DNA of 64,000 nucleotides from Acidovorax sp. sif1233 (GTDB lineage Bacteria; Pseudomonadota; Gammaproteobacteria; Burkholderiales; Burkholderiaceae_C): positions 620,001 through 684,000 of the forward strand of contig NZ_JAHUWZ010000001.1 in assembly GCF_019218755.1 (NCBI RefSeq), given 5' to 3'. Positions 53,529 to 61,239 of this stretch are shown here, piece after piece. A model generated the notes under the pieces. It was not told the origin of the DNA. It ran no database searches and worked only from the letters and a program-made list of their open reading frames with translations. Numbering within the stretch: the first letter of the stretch is position 1; the number at the start of each line of letters is the position of its first letter. A program made the position numbers and the translations under genes.

Positions 53529-55406
53529 CTACGCCGCCAGCGCGTCTTGCAGCGCGCGGGTGGCGGCCAGTGCGCCCAGGCTCGATTCGGTGAAGCCGCC
53601 ATGCAGCACCACCCCCGTGGCCGCCTGCTTGGCCTCGTGTTTGGCCACCGCGGCCAGATTGGCCACTTCCTCGGCATGGCGGAAGCGTCCGGGGGTGATG
53701 CGCACCGCGCCGATGGCCAGCGTGGTGCACGGAAAGAACCGCTGCACGCCGTGGCGGTCCTCGGCGTCGATGCCGCCGGCCTGCCGCGCAGCGTCGTCGA
53801 ACAGCGTGAGCGCCTCGCGCGCGAATTCGTCCACGATGTTCTTGCAGCGCTGCAGCCAGTTGCTGCTCTGGAACACGAGCATGAAGTCGTCCCCGCCCAC
53901 ATGGCCCACGAAGTCGCGCCGCGCGTCGCAGTGCGCCGTGGCCAGGCGCGCCACCAGGCGGATCATCTGGTCGCCGCGCCAGTAGCCGTAGTGGTCGTTG
54001 AAGGGCTTGAAGTTGTTCAGGTCCGCATAGCAGGCCACGAACTCGGTGTGGTGGTCCAGCAGGCGCTGCATGTGCAGGCTGATGGGGATGTTGCCGGGCA
54101 GGAAGGTCAGCGGGTTGGCGTGCCGCGCCGCCTCGATGCGCGTCTCGGTCACGGCGCGCACCAGCTGGTCGCCCGTGCCCAGGCCCAGGTAGCGGCCGTT
54201 GTCGGTCACGATGTAGCCGTCGCTCAGGTAGCGCTGGTCCTGCGAGGTGAGGATGCCCACGAGCTGGTCCACGTCGCAGTCCAGTTCCACCACGCGCGGG
54301 GCCTGGTTGGCGAAGGCCAGGCACGGCTTGCGGCCATGCACTTCGCGGAAGTACAGCGTGGCGTAGTGGTTCATGAACTGCTGGCGGTTGATGAGCGCCA
54401 CGGGGCGCGTGCCGTCCACCACGGCCAGCGCATGCAGGTCGGTGCGTTCGTGGAACATCGCCGCCACCGCGTCATTGCTGGTGGCGGGCGCGGCGGTGGG
54501 TGCCTGCACCACCAGCACGCTGCGCAGGATGCCCGGGCGCGCCGTCTGCCCCAGGTGGGGCAGCACGGCCACGCGGCGGTCCTGCATCACTTCCAGCGCG
54601 GGGCCGTCCACCGTCTCGCGGGGTGTACGGGCCGGGCGGCCCAGCAGCCAGCCCTGGCCGTAGGGGATGTCCAGGTCGCGCAGCGCGCGCAGGTCGTCGC
54701 GTGTCTCGATGCCCTCGGCGATCAGCGTGGTGCCGAACACGTCGGCGATGCCCTTGATGGCCTGCAGCATCTGCAGGTTCTCGGGGTGGTCGCTGATCTC
54801 GCGGATGAAATACTTGTCGATCTTCACGAAGTCGGGCTTCACCTCGGACCACAGCCGCAGGCTGGAGCGGCCGTCGCCGAAGTCGTCCAGCGCCATGCGC
54901 GCGCCGCAGGCGTGCACGGCCTTGATGGCCTGGCGCAGCAGGGGCATGTCGGACACGCGCTCATGCTCGGTGATCTCCAGCACCAGCATGCGCGCGCTCG
55001 CGCCGAAGCTGCGCACCGTCTCGCCCAGTTTCTGGGCGCCGACCAGTGCCACGCCGTGCACCAGCGCGTCGGCGCTGATGTTCACGAACAGGCGGCCGGG
55101 GGCCTCCTGCGCACCCCATTGCTGGAGGGCGGTGAACACGCACAGCAGCTCGAAGTCCTGCAGGATGCGCTCGCGCCGGGCCATCTCCAGCAATGCGTCG
55201 GGGGTGTGCCAGGGCGTGCCGCGAGGTCCCCGGATCAGGGCCTCATGGGCATAGATGCTGCCTTCGCGCAGGTCGGCCAGCGGCTGGAAAACGCAGTGCA
55301 GGCCCCCCTCGCGCATGAGCCCCGCCAGAGGGCCCGTGCCATGGCGCGCGGCCGGCGACAGCAGCGTCAGCATCGCCTCCAGCCGGCTCCAGGGAGTGTT
55401 CTGCAT
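53529..55406 (-). CDS. EAL-CBS-GGDEF protein, probable c-di-GMP phosphodiesterase
   Basis: A 625-residue signalling protein. The EAL domain (about 40-270) has EALIRGP, VNIS, LEITEHE, DDFGDG, VKIDKYFI and AEGIET, so all catalytic positions look intact and it probably degrades c-di-GMP. A CBS-like region (about 290-420) follows, then a GGDEF domain (about 440-600) with HVGGDDFMLVF; GGDDF is close to consensus, so cyclase or GTP-sensing function is possible. There is no membrane segment. The ATG at 55406 is a judgement; a TTG 19 codons upstream is also in frame. It is the first of a c-di-GMP block between puuD and xdhB. Confidence 0.9.
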   Translation of the reverse strand: MQNTPWSRLEAMLTLLSPAARHGTGPLAGLMREGGLHCVFQPLADLREGSIYAHEALIRGPRGTPWHTPDALLEMARRERILQDFELLCVFTALQQWGAQEAPGRLFVNISADALVHGVALVGAQKLGETVRSFGASARMLVLEITEHERVSDMPLLRQAIKAVHACGARMALDDFGDGRSSLRLWSEVKPDFVKIDKYFIREISDHPENLQMLQAIKGIADVFGTTLIAEGIETRDDLRALRDLDIPYGQGWLLGRPARTPRETVDGPALEVMQDRRVAVLPHLGQTARPGILRSVLVVQAPTAAPATSNDAVAAMFHERTDLHALAVVDGTRPVALINRQQFMNHYATLYFREVHGRKPCLAFANQAPRVVELDCDVDQLVGILTSQDQRYLSDGYIVTDNGRYLGLGTGDQLVRAVTETRIEAARHANPLTFLPGNIPISLHMQRLLDHHTEFVACYADLNNFKPFNDHYGYWRGDQMIRLVARLATAHCDARRDFVGHVGGDDFMLVFQSSNWLQRCKNIVDEFAREALTLFDDAARQAGGIDAEDRHGVQRFFPCTTLAIGAVRITPGRFRHAEEVANLAAVAKHEAKQAATGVVLHGGFTESSLGALAATRALQDALAA

Positions 55407-55456
55407 TGCGTGGGATGGGTGGTCTCTGGGCAAGGTGCCCACGATAGCGGCGGGCT

Positions 55457-55482
55457 GTGACAATGTGGTTACAAGCTGTCAC
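55457..55482. promoter_or_regulatory. Inverted repeat between the EAL-GGDEF and FNR-like genes
   Basis: GTGACA (55457-55462) and TGTCAC (55477-55482) are exact inverted arms around 14 bases that themselves contain TGTGGTTACA, a nested palindrome. It is in the divergent gap and AT-richer than its surroundings, so it is a promoter/operator candidate. Confidence 0.45.
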
Positions 55483-55587
55483 GTTTCTGCCGGCCGCCGG
55501 CGCCGCGCCCCGGGGCCGGGTCGTGCGCCGCCGCCCGTGTGTTGGCGCAAGGCCCCCGCGCGGCGGGGCCGGCGGCGAGGTTCCGGT

Positions 55588-55601
55588 TTGATCTTGCTCA
55601 A
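55588..55601. promoter_or_regulatory. FNR-type box before the FNR-like gene
   Basis: TTGATCTTGCTCAA matches the FNR consensus TTGAT-N4-ATCAA at nine of ten fixed positions. It is centred about 42 bases before the ATG of an Fnr-family gene, so autoregulation is likely. Confidence 0.7.
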
Positions 55602-55636
55602 TGCCCGGCGGGCGCCGGCACGGCACAGTCCGTCCC

Positions 55637-56260
55637 ATGCTGCCCTCTATCTATTTCTCCCTGCCCGCCGAAACCGAGGTCATTGCCGCCGGTGAAGTGC
55701 TGCGCAGGCGCAACGAGGTGCTGACGTCCGTGCTGCACCTGGAAAGCGGCCGCGTGCTGCGCGGCGTGCTGGACGATGGCTACCTGCGCCACCAGCTGGG
55801 AGCCGTGGACGGGCCGTTCTGGCTGGACGCCGCGTCGGCGCTGATGGGCCTGCCGTTGCCGGTGGACATGGTGGCCGACACGCGCCTGCAGGTGCGCCGC
55901 CTGCCCATCGATGAATTTCACCGCAGCCTGGCCGAAATGCCCGCGGGCGCGCGCGGCCTGCTGCTGGACATGGCGCAGGGCTACCGGCAGCAGTCCGAGC
56001 TGGCCGTGAGCCGCCTGGCGCAGGATGCCGAATCGCGCTGCGCGCAATGGCTGCTAAAGCATGCCGAGCAGGACCACAGCGGTGCGATGCAGGTCACGCT
56101 GCACCAGCGCAAGCGCCTGATCGCCGCGCAGCTGGGCATTGCGCCCGAGACCTTCTCGCGCGTGCTGCGCCACCTGCGCGAGCTGGGCCTGATCCACGGC
56201 ACCGGCAACGTGCTGAACCTTCCCCACCCCCGCGCGCTGCAGTCCATGGCGGGTTGCTAG
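55637..56260 (+). CDS. Crp/Fnr family regulator without an FNR iron-sulfur cluster
   Basis: The 207-residue regulator has a cyclic-nucleotide-binding-like sensor domain (about 1-120) and a Crp-type HTH (about 155-190; RKRLIAAQLGIAPETFSRVLRHLRELGLI). The recognition helix has E171-x-x-S174-R175, the FNR pattern that reads TTGAT, in agreement with the box upstream. It lacks the N-terminal cysteine cluster of FNR (only two scattered Cys), so it is a DNR/NnrR-like sensor, possibly of NO or another signal. It sits between two c-di-GMP genes. No ribosome-binding site is visible before the ATG at 55637. Confidence 0.85.
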   Translation: MLPSIYFSLPAETEVIAAGEVLRRRNEVLTSVLHLESGRVLRGVLDDGYLRHQLGAVDGPFWLDAASALMGLPLPVDMVADTRLQVRRLPIDEFHRSLAEMPAGARGLLLDMAQGYRQQSELAVSRLAQDAESRCAQWLLKHAEQDHSGAMQVTLHQRKRLIAAQLGIAPETFSRVLRHLRELGLIHGTGNVLNLPHPRALQSMAGC

Positions 56261-56592
56261 AAAACACGCCCTGAGTCGCTGCGCGCCTTCACCCCGCTCT
56301 CGCTGCGCGGGAGGAGGGCGCACCCGGTGGCCTGGCAAAGCCAGTTCCACGGGGGCACTCGCCCCGTCCGCGCCAGTTTCAGAGGCTGGCGCGCGGCGGA
56401 AGGGCCGCCGGTGCGGATGGTCCTTTGACCGCAGTGTGGCTCAGGGTTTGTCCTTGGGTTTCACTGAGGGTTCTACCCAAGCCCCGGGCTGCAGGGGCTG
56501 CGTATATTTGTTGGGACCTGTCCGGTTTGACCCGTTCCGATGCCCAACGCCACTTCCCGTGCTTGCCGGGGTGCTCCCAGAGCGGAGTGTCC
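56261..56592. other. Gap before the Cache-PAS-GGDEF gene
   Basis: The 332-base gap holds a family B repeat (56270-56356) right after the FNR-like stop. The remainder should contain the promoter of the next gene; no strong hexamers are obvious and no gene is seen. Confidence 0.5.
56270..56356 (+). repeat. Family B palindromic repeat
   Basis: CCCTGAGTCGCTGCGCGCC, then CACCCCGCTCTCGCTGCGCG and GGAGGAGGGCGCACCCGGTGG, follow ten bases after the FNR-like stop. Block order matches the copy after urtA, with changes in the second half. Confidence 0.65.
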
Positions 56593-58698
56593 ATGAAGCC
56601 TCCCGCCCACCCCGCGCCGCCGCACGACGCGCCGGGCTGGTTTGTGCCTGGGACCCTGGTGCTTCGGCTCATGCTGGCGGCGGTGCTGGCGGTGGCCCTG
56701 TCGGGCACGGTGTCGGCATGGCTCGTCACGCGGGCGTCCGGGCAGGAGGCCGTGCGGCGCGTGGTGAGCCAGCAGACCGACGAGGTCGAGGTCGTGGCCC
56801 GCCTGCTGGCCAGCAAGATCGAACAAAGCCAGAAGGTGCTGCGCACCGTGGCCGCCGGCATCACGCCGGGCATGCTGGAATCCCCGTCCACCCTCGAATG
56901 GCTGCTGCAGCAGGGCCTGCCGGCGGTGCAGTTCTTCGATGCCATGCAGGTGGCCCGCGACAACGGCGAACTGCGGCTGAACCTGCGGGCGGGGCGCCTG
57001 GAAAAGGCGGCCGACCTGGACCCGGCCGAGCGCGACGCCCTGCGCCGCACGCTCATCGATGGCAAGCCGCTGGTGTCGGAGCTCATCGCGGGCCGCACCG
57101 GCGATGCGCGTGTGATGTTCACCATGCCGCTGCACCGCGAGGATGGCGCCGTGCTGGGCGTGGTGGCGGGTGCGCTGCGGCTGCAGTCCCAGGGGCTGCT
57201 GCCGCCGTCCATGGCGCTGCCCGCGCGCGATGACTCGCGGCTCATCGTCTTCACGCGCGACGGCACCATCCTGTCGCACTCGGACCCCGCCCGCATCCTG
57301 GGCAAGGTGCGCGACGAGGCGGGCCTCGCCCCCGTGTACGCCCGCTGGCTCGACCAGTCCCAGCCGGTGGTGGGGCGGGGCACGACCCACCTGGAGGCCC
57401 AGCACATCGTCAGCATGGCGGGCATGCCGCTGCCGCAGTGGATCGTGGCGCGCGTCAGCCCCTCGCAGGCGCTGCTGGCGCCGCTGGAGGGCGCGCAGCG
57501 CGAGGCCTGGTGGCTGGCCGCCGCCAGCATGGCGCTGTGCATGCTGCTCGTGGCCGTGCTCATGGCCTGGATGGCCCAGCCCCTGGCGCAGCTCACGCAC
57601 AGCGCGCGCCAGATGCTGCGCCGGGGCGCGCGGGCCGGGGCCGTGCAGGACATTGCCTGGCCGCGCGCGGACGGCGAGGTGGGCGAACTCGTGCGCGTGT
57701 TCCAGGGCATGGTGCAGCAGGGCAGCCTGCAGCAGCAGCACAAGGCCACGCTGGACGGGCAATTCCAGGCCGTTCTGGACAGCGCATCCGTGGGCATCGT
57801 CATCTCGCGCCACGGCATCCTGGAGGTGGTGGGCCGCCAGGCCTGCGTGATGCTGGGCTACGCAGAAGGGGAGCTGCAGGGCCGACCCGCCCGCACCCTG
57901 TACGCCAATGATTCCGACTATGTGCGCATTGGCGAACGGGTGCAGGCCGAGTTTGCCGCGCACGGTGTCTTCGACGGCGATGTCTGCTTCATGCGCAAGG
58001 ACGGCTCGCCCGTGTGGGCCCGTGTGCAGGGCCGCGGCGTGCGGCCCGACGAGATGGGTGGCGGCACGGTCTGGATCCTGGAGGACATCACCGCCGCGCG
58101 CGAGGCGCAGATGCAGCATGCCTGGGAGCGCACGCACGACGCGCTCACCCAGCTCTACAACCGCAGCGCGTTCGACGAGCGCCTGGGCCTGCTGCTGGCC
58201 GAGCGCTCGGCGCGGCCGCGCGCGCCGGAGGGGGACGGCGGCGACACCGCCGGGGACGGCGTGGTGCTGTTCCTGGACCTGGACCACTTCACCGTGGTGA
58301 ATGACATCGCCGGCCACGATGCGGGCGACGATGTGCTGCGCCATGTGGCCCGCCTGCTCGAATCCCAGGTGCGCCAGGTCGGCTGGGCCGCGCGGCTGGG
58401 CGGCGACGAGTTCGCGGTGGTGCTGCCCGGCTGCGCGCTGGCGCGCGGCCAGGCCGTGGCCGAGCAGCTGCGTGCCTCCGTGCAGGACTGGGAGCCTTCG
58501 TACCAGGGGCGCAGCTTCACGCTGGGGGTGAGCATCGGCCTCGTGGTGCTCGATGCCAGCCTGCAGGACGTGCCCTCGGTGCTGTATGCGGCGGACATGG
58601 CCTGCTACGACGCCAAGCGGGCGGGGCGCAACCGGGTGGAGACACGGCACGCGAACCAGGCGACCGCATCGGGGAGGATGGCGCTGGGGCCTGCATGA
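56593..58698 (+). CDS. Membrane diguanylate cyclase with Cache, HAMP-like, PAS and GGDEF
   Basis: A 701-residue sensor. A transmembrane helix (about 22-45) is followed by a periplasmic double-Cache domain (about 48-310), a second helix (about 318-340), a HAMP-like linker, a PAS domain (about 390-505) and a GGDEF domain (about 530-690) with the active loop LGGDEFAVVLP (603-607). The inhibitory RxxD site reads RQVG, so that feedback is probably lost. It should make c-di-GMP in response to a small periplasmic ligand. The ATG at 56593 has GGAG before it. It ends the c-di-GMP block; a family B repeat follows its stop. Confidence 0.9.
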   Translation: MKPPAHPAPPHDAPGWFVPGTLVLRLMLAAVLAVALSGTVSAWLVTRASGQEAVRRVVSQQTDEVEVVARLLASKIEQSQKVLRTVAAGITPGMLESPSTLEWLLQQGLPAVQFFDAMQVARDNGELRLNLRAGRLEKAADLDPAERDALRRTLIDGKPLVSELIAGRTGDARVMFTMPLHREDGAVLGVVAGALRLQSQGLLPPSMALPARDDSRLIVFTRDGTILSHSDPARILGKVRDEAGLAPVYARWLDQSQPVVGRGTTHLEAQHIVSMAGMPLPQWIVARVSPSQALLAPLEGAQREAWWLAAASMALCMLLVAVLMAWMAQPLAQLTHSARQMLRRGARAGAVQDIAWPRADGEVGELVRVFQGMVQQGSLQQQHKATLDGQFQAVLDSASVGIVISRHGILEVVGRQACVMLGYAEGELQGRPARTLYANDSDYVRIGERVQAEFAAHGVFDGDVCFMRKDGSPVWARVQGRGVRPDEMGGGTVWILEDITAAREAQMQHAWERTHDALTQLYNRSAFDERLGLLLAERSARPRAPEGDGGDTAGDGVVLFLDLDHFTVVNDIAGHDAGDDVLRHVARLLESQVRQVGWAARLGGDEFAVVLPGCALARGQAVAEQLRASVQDWEPSYQGRSFTLGVSIGLVVLDASLQDVPSVLYAADMACYDAKRAGRNRVETRHANQATASGRMALGPA

Positions 58699-58705
58699 AA
58701 GGCCC

Positions 58706-58805
58706 CCTGAGCCGCCTGGCGTCTTCCCCCCGGGGACGCCGCCAGCGGCCTGGCAAAGCCCGTTCCGCGGCGTCTGCCGGCCTGGGCCGCTCAGTGCCCG
58801 GGGGC
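58706..58805 (+). repeat. Family B palindromic repeat between the GGDEF gene and xdhB
   Basis: GGCCCCCTGAGCCGCCTGGCG then TTCCCCCCGGGGACGCCGCC AGCGGCCTGGCAAAGCC ending near GCCCGGGGGCTCA. It fills the 111-base convergent gap and could act as a bidirectional terminator. Confidence 0.65.
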
Positions 58806-58809
58806 TCAC

Positions 58810-61239
58810 TCAGTCCGTCAGGCGTCCCAACGCCCGCAGCACATTCTCCGCGGTCGCCGGTGCCGTCAGCACCACGGGCCCCGTGGCTTCATCCCCGCGC
58901 CCCGCCGCCACCGCATTGCGCAGCGCCTCGTACACGCTGATCGCCAGCATGAACGGCGGCTCGCCCACCGCCTTGCTGCCGCCCACGTTGTCCTCGCGGT
59001 TCGCCTCGGGCCACAGGTTCACGCGGAAGTGCGCGGGGATGTCCCCCGTCGCCGGGATCTTGTAGGTGCTCGGTGCGTGCGTGGCCAGGGTGCCCTTGTC
59101 GTTCCACACCAGCTGCTCGGTGGTGAGCCAGCCCATGCCCTGCACGAAGCCGCCCTCGATCTGGCCGATGTCGATGGCCGGGTTGATGCTGTGGCCCACG
59201 TCGTGCAGGATGTCCACCTTGAGCACGCGGCTTTCGCCGGTGAGCGTGTCGATGACCACCTCGGAGCACGCGGCCCCGTAGGCAAAGTAGTAGAACGGCC
59301 GGCCCGTGAGCGTGGCCTTGTCGTAGTGGATCTTGGGCGTGCGGTAGAAGCCGTCGCTCCACAGCTGGATGCGGTTGGCGTACGCCTCCTTCACCACGTC
59401 GTCGAACAGGCGTACCTTCTTGGGCGAGATCACCTGCCCGCCCTCGAAGCGGATGGCGCCGGCGCCGCAGCTGTCGAGCCCGCACACGAAGGAGGCGAGG
59501 TTGTCGCGCACGTTGCGCGCCGCGAACTGCGCCGCGCGGCCGTTCAGGTCGGTGCCGCTGGACGCTGCCGTGGCGCTGGCGTTGGGCACCTTGCTGGTGT
59601 CGCTGGCGGTGACGAGCACCCGGGACAGCGGCACGCCCAGTTCGTCCGCCACGATCTGCGCCACCTTGGTGTGCAGGCCCTGGCCCATCTCGGTGCCGCC
59701 GTGGTTCACCTGCACGCTGCCGTCGGTGTACACATGCACCAGCGCGCCGGCCTGGTTGAACAGCGTGGCCGTGAAGCTGATGCCGAACTTGACCGGCGTG
59801 ATCGCCAGGCCCCGCTTGAGCACGGGGCTGGTGGCGTTCCAGGCCGCGATGGCGTGCTGCCGCTCGCGGTAGCCGGCGTCGCGCTCCAGCTGCGGCATCA
59901 GTTCGTGCAGGATGTTGTCCTCCACGGTCATCTGGTAGTGGGTGACGTTGCGACCCTCCCCGGCGTCCTTGCCGTACAGGTTGGCCAGGCGCACGTCCTG
60001 GGCATCCCGGCCCAGGGCGCGCGCGATGTCGCCCAGGATGGCCTCGATCACGATCACGCCCTGCGGCCCGCCAAAGCCGCGGAACGCGGTGTGGCTCTGG
60101 GTGTTGGTCTTGCAGCGGTAGGAGGCGATCTCCACGTCGCTCAGGAAATAGGCGTTGTCGCTGTGGAACACGGCGCGGTCCGCCACCGGCCCCGACAGGT
60201 CGGCGCTGAAACCGCAGTTGGCCGCCATGTGCAGCGCGAGGCCGGTGATGCGGCCCGCGCCGTCAAAGCCCACGTCGTACTGGTACGCGAACGGGTGGCG
60301 CTTGCCGGTGACCATGAAGTCTTCATCGCGGTCGAGCCGCAGCTTGACGGGGCGCCCGAACTTGCTGGCCGCCACCGCCGCCCACACGGCCAGGTGGCCT
60401 GCCTGGGTCTCCTTGCCGCCGAAGCCGCCGCCCATGCGCCGGCACTCCACGCGCACCGCGTGGTTGTCCAGCCCCAGGGCGTGGGCCACCCAGTGCTGCA
60501 CTTCGCCCGGGTGCTGGGTGCTGGAATAGATCCACCACTGCCTTTGCTCCAGCGGCAGCGCGTAGGCAATCTGGCCTTCGAGGTAGAAGTGTTCCTGCCC
60601 GCCCACCTCGAAGGCGCCCTGCAGCCGGTGCGCCGACCGCGCGAGGCCGGCCTGCGCATCGCCCCGGCGCACGAACACGGGCGGCAGCACATAGCTTTCG
60701 GCCCGCAGCGCTTCCTTCACGGTGAGGATGGCGGGCAGCGGCGTGATGTCCAGCTTCACGGCGCGCACGGCGCGGCGCGCCTGCATCACCGAGTCGGCCA
60801 CCACCAGGCCGATCACCTGGCCGACGTGCTGCACGGTGTCGATGGCGAACACGGGCTCGTCGTGCGCGAAGGCGGCCAGCAACTTGTCGCCGGGCACGTC
60901 GGACGACAGCACCACGCCGCGCACGCCGGGCAGGGCCAGGGCGGCGCTGGCATCCACGCTGTTCAAGGTGCCGTGCGCCACGGTGGAGAGGATGGGCGCC
61001 GCATAGAGCGTGCCCTTCACCTCGGGCAGGTCGTCGATGTAGTGGGCCGCGCCCGCCACCTGGGCGCGCGCGCTTTCGTGGATGTGCGACTGGCCCATGG
61101 CGCGGGTGCTGGCGGGCGTGCTGGCCTGCGGCGGGGCCAGGGGTTCGGCGGCGTGGGCGTCGGCGCTGGCGACCACGGGGTCGTCCACGGCATCGCGGCT
61201 CACGGGCAGGCCGCCGGGCAAGGTTTCGCGCTGGTTCAT
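58810..61239 (-). CDS. xdhB: Xanthine dehydrogenase, molybdopterin-binding subunit
   Basis: The 809-residue large subunit holds the molybdenum active site and oxidises hypoxanthine and xanthine to urate. Hallmarks are the GGGFGGKETQ loop, the FRGFGGPQG substrate/cofactor segment, NHGGTEMGQGLHTKVAQ and the catalytic Glu in VGEPPFML near the C-terminus. The ATG at 61239 overlaps the xdhA stop in an ATGA arrangement, so the two are coupled. An N-terminal stretch of about 50 residues is Ala/Pro-rich and probably flexible. It is cytosolic. XdhC, needed for cofactor insertion, is encoded 7 kb away. Confidence 0.95.
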   Translation of the reverse strand: MNQRETLPGGLPVSRDAVDDPVVASADAHAAEPLAPPQASTPASTRAMGQSHIHESARAQVAGAAHYIDDLPEVKGTLYAAPILSTVAHGTLNSVDASAALALPGVRGVVLSSDVPGDKLLAAFAHDEPVFAIDTVQHVGQVIGLVVADSVMQARRAVRAVKLDITPLPAILTVKEALRAESYVLPPVFVRRGDAQAGLARSAHRLQGAFEVGGQEHFYLEGQIAYALPLEQRQWWIYSSTQHPGEVQHWVAHALGLDNHAVRVECRRMGGGFGGKETQAGHLAVWAAVAASKFGRPVKLRLDRDEDFMVTGKRHPFAYQYDVGFDGAGRITGLALHMAANCGFSADLSGPVADRAVFHSDNAYFLSDVEIASYRCKTNTQSHTAFRGFGGPQGVIVIEAILGDIARALGRDAQDVRLANLYGKDAGEGRNVTHYQMTVEDNILHELMPQLERDAGYRERQHAIAAWNATSPVLKRGLAITPVKFGISFTATLFNQAGALVHVYTDGSVQVNHGGTEMGQGLHTKVAQIVADELGVPLSRVLVTASDTSKVPNASATAASSGTDLNGRAAQFAARNVRDNLASFVCGLDSCGAGAIRFEGGQVISPKKVRLFDDVVKEAYANRIQLWSDGFYRTPKIHYDKATLTGRPFYYFAYGAACSEVVIDTLTGESRVLKVDILHDVGHSINPAIDIGQIEGGFVQGMGWLTTEQLVWNDKGTLATHAPSTYKIPATGDIPAHFRVNLWPEANREDNVGGSKAVGEPPFMLAISVYEALRNAVAAGRGDEATGPVVLTAPATAENVLRALGRLTD

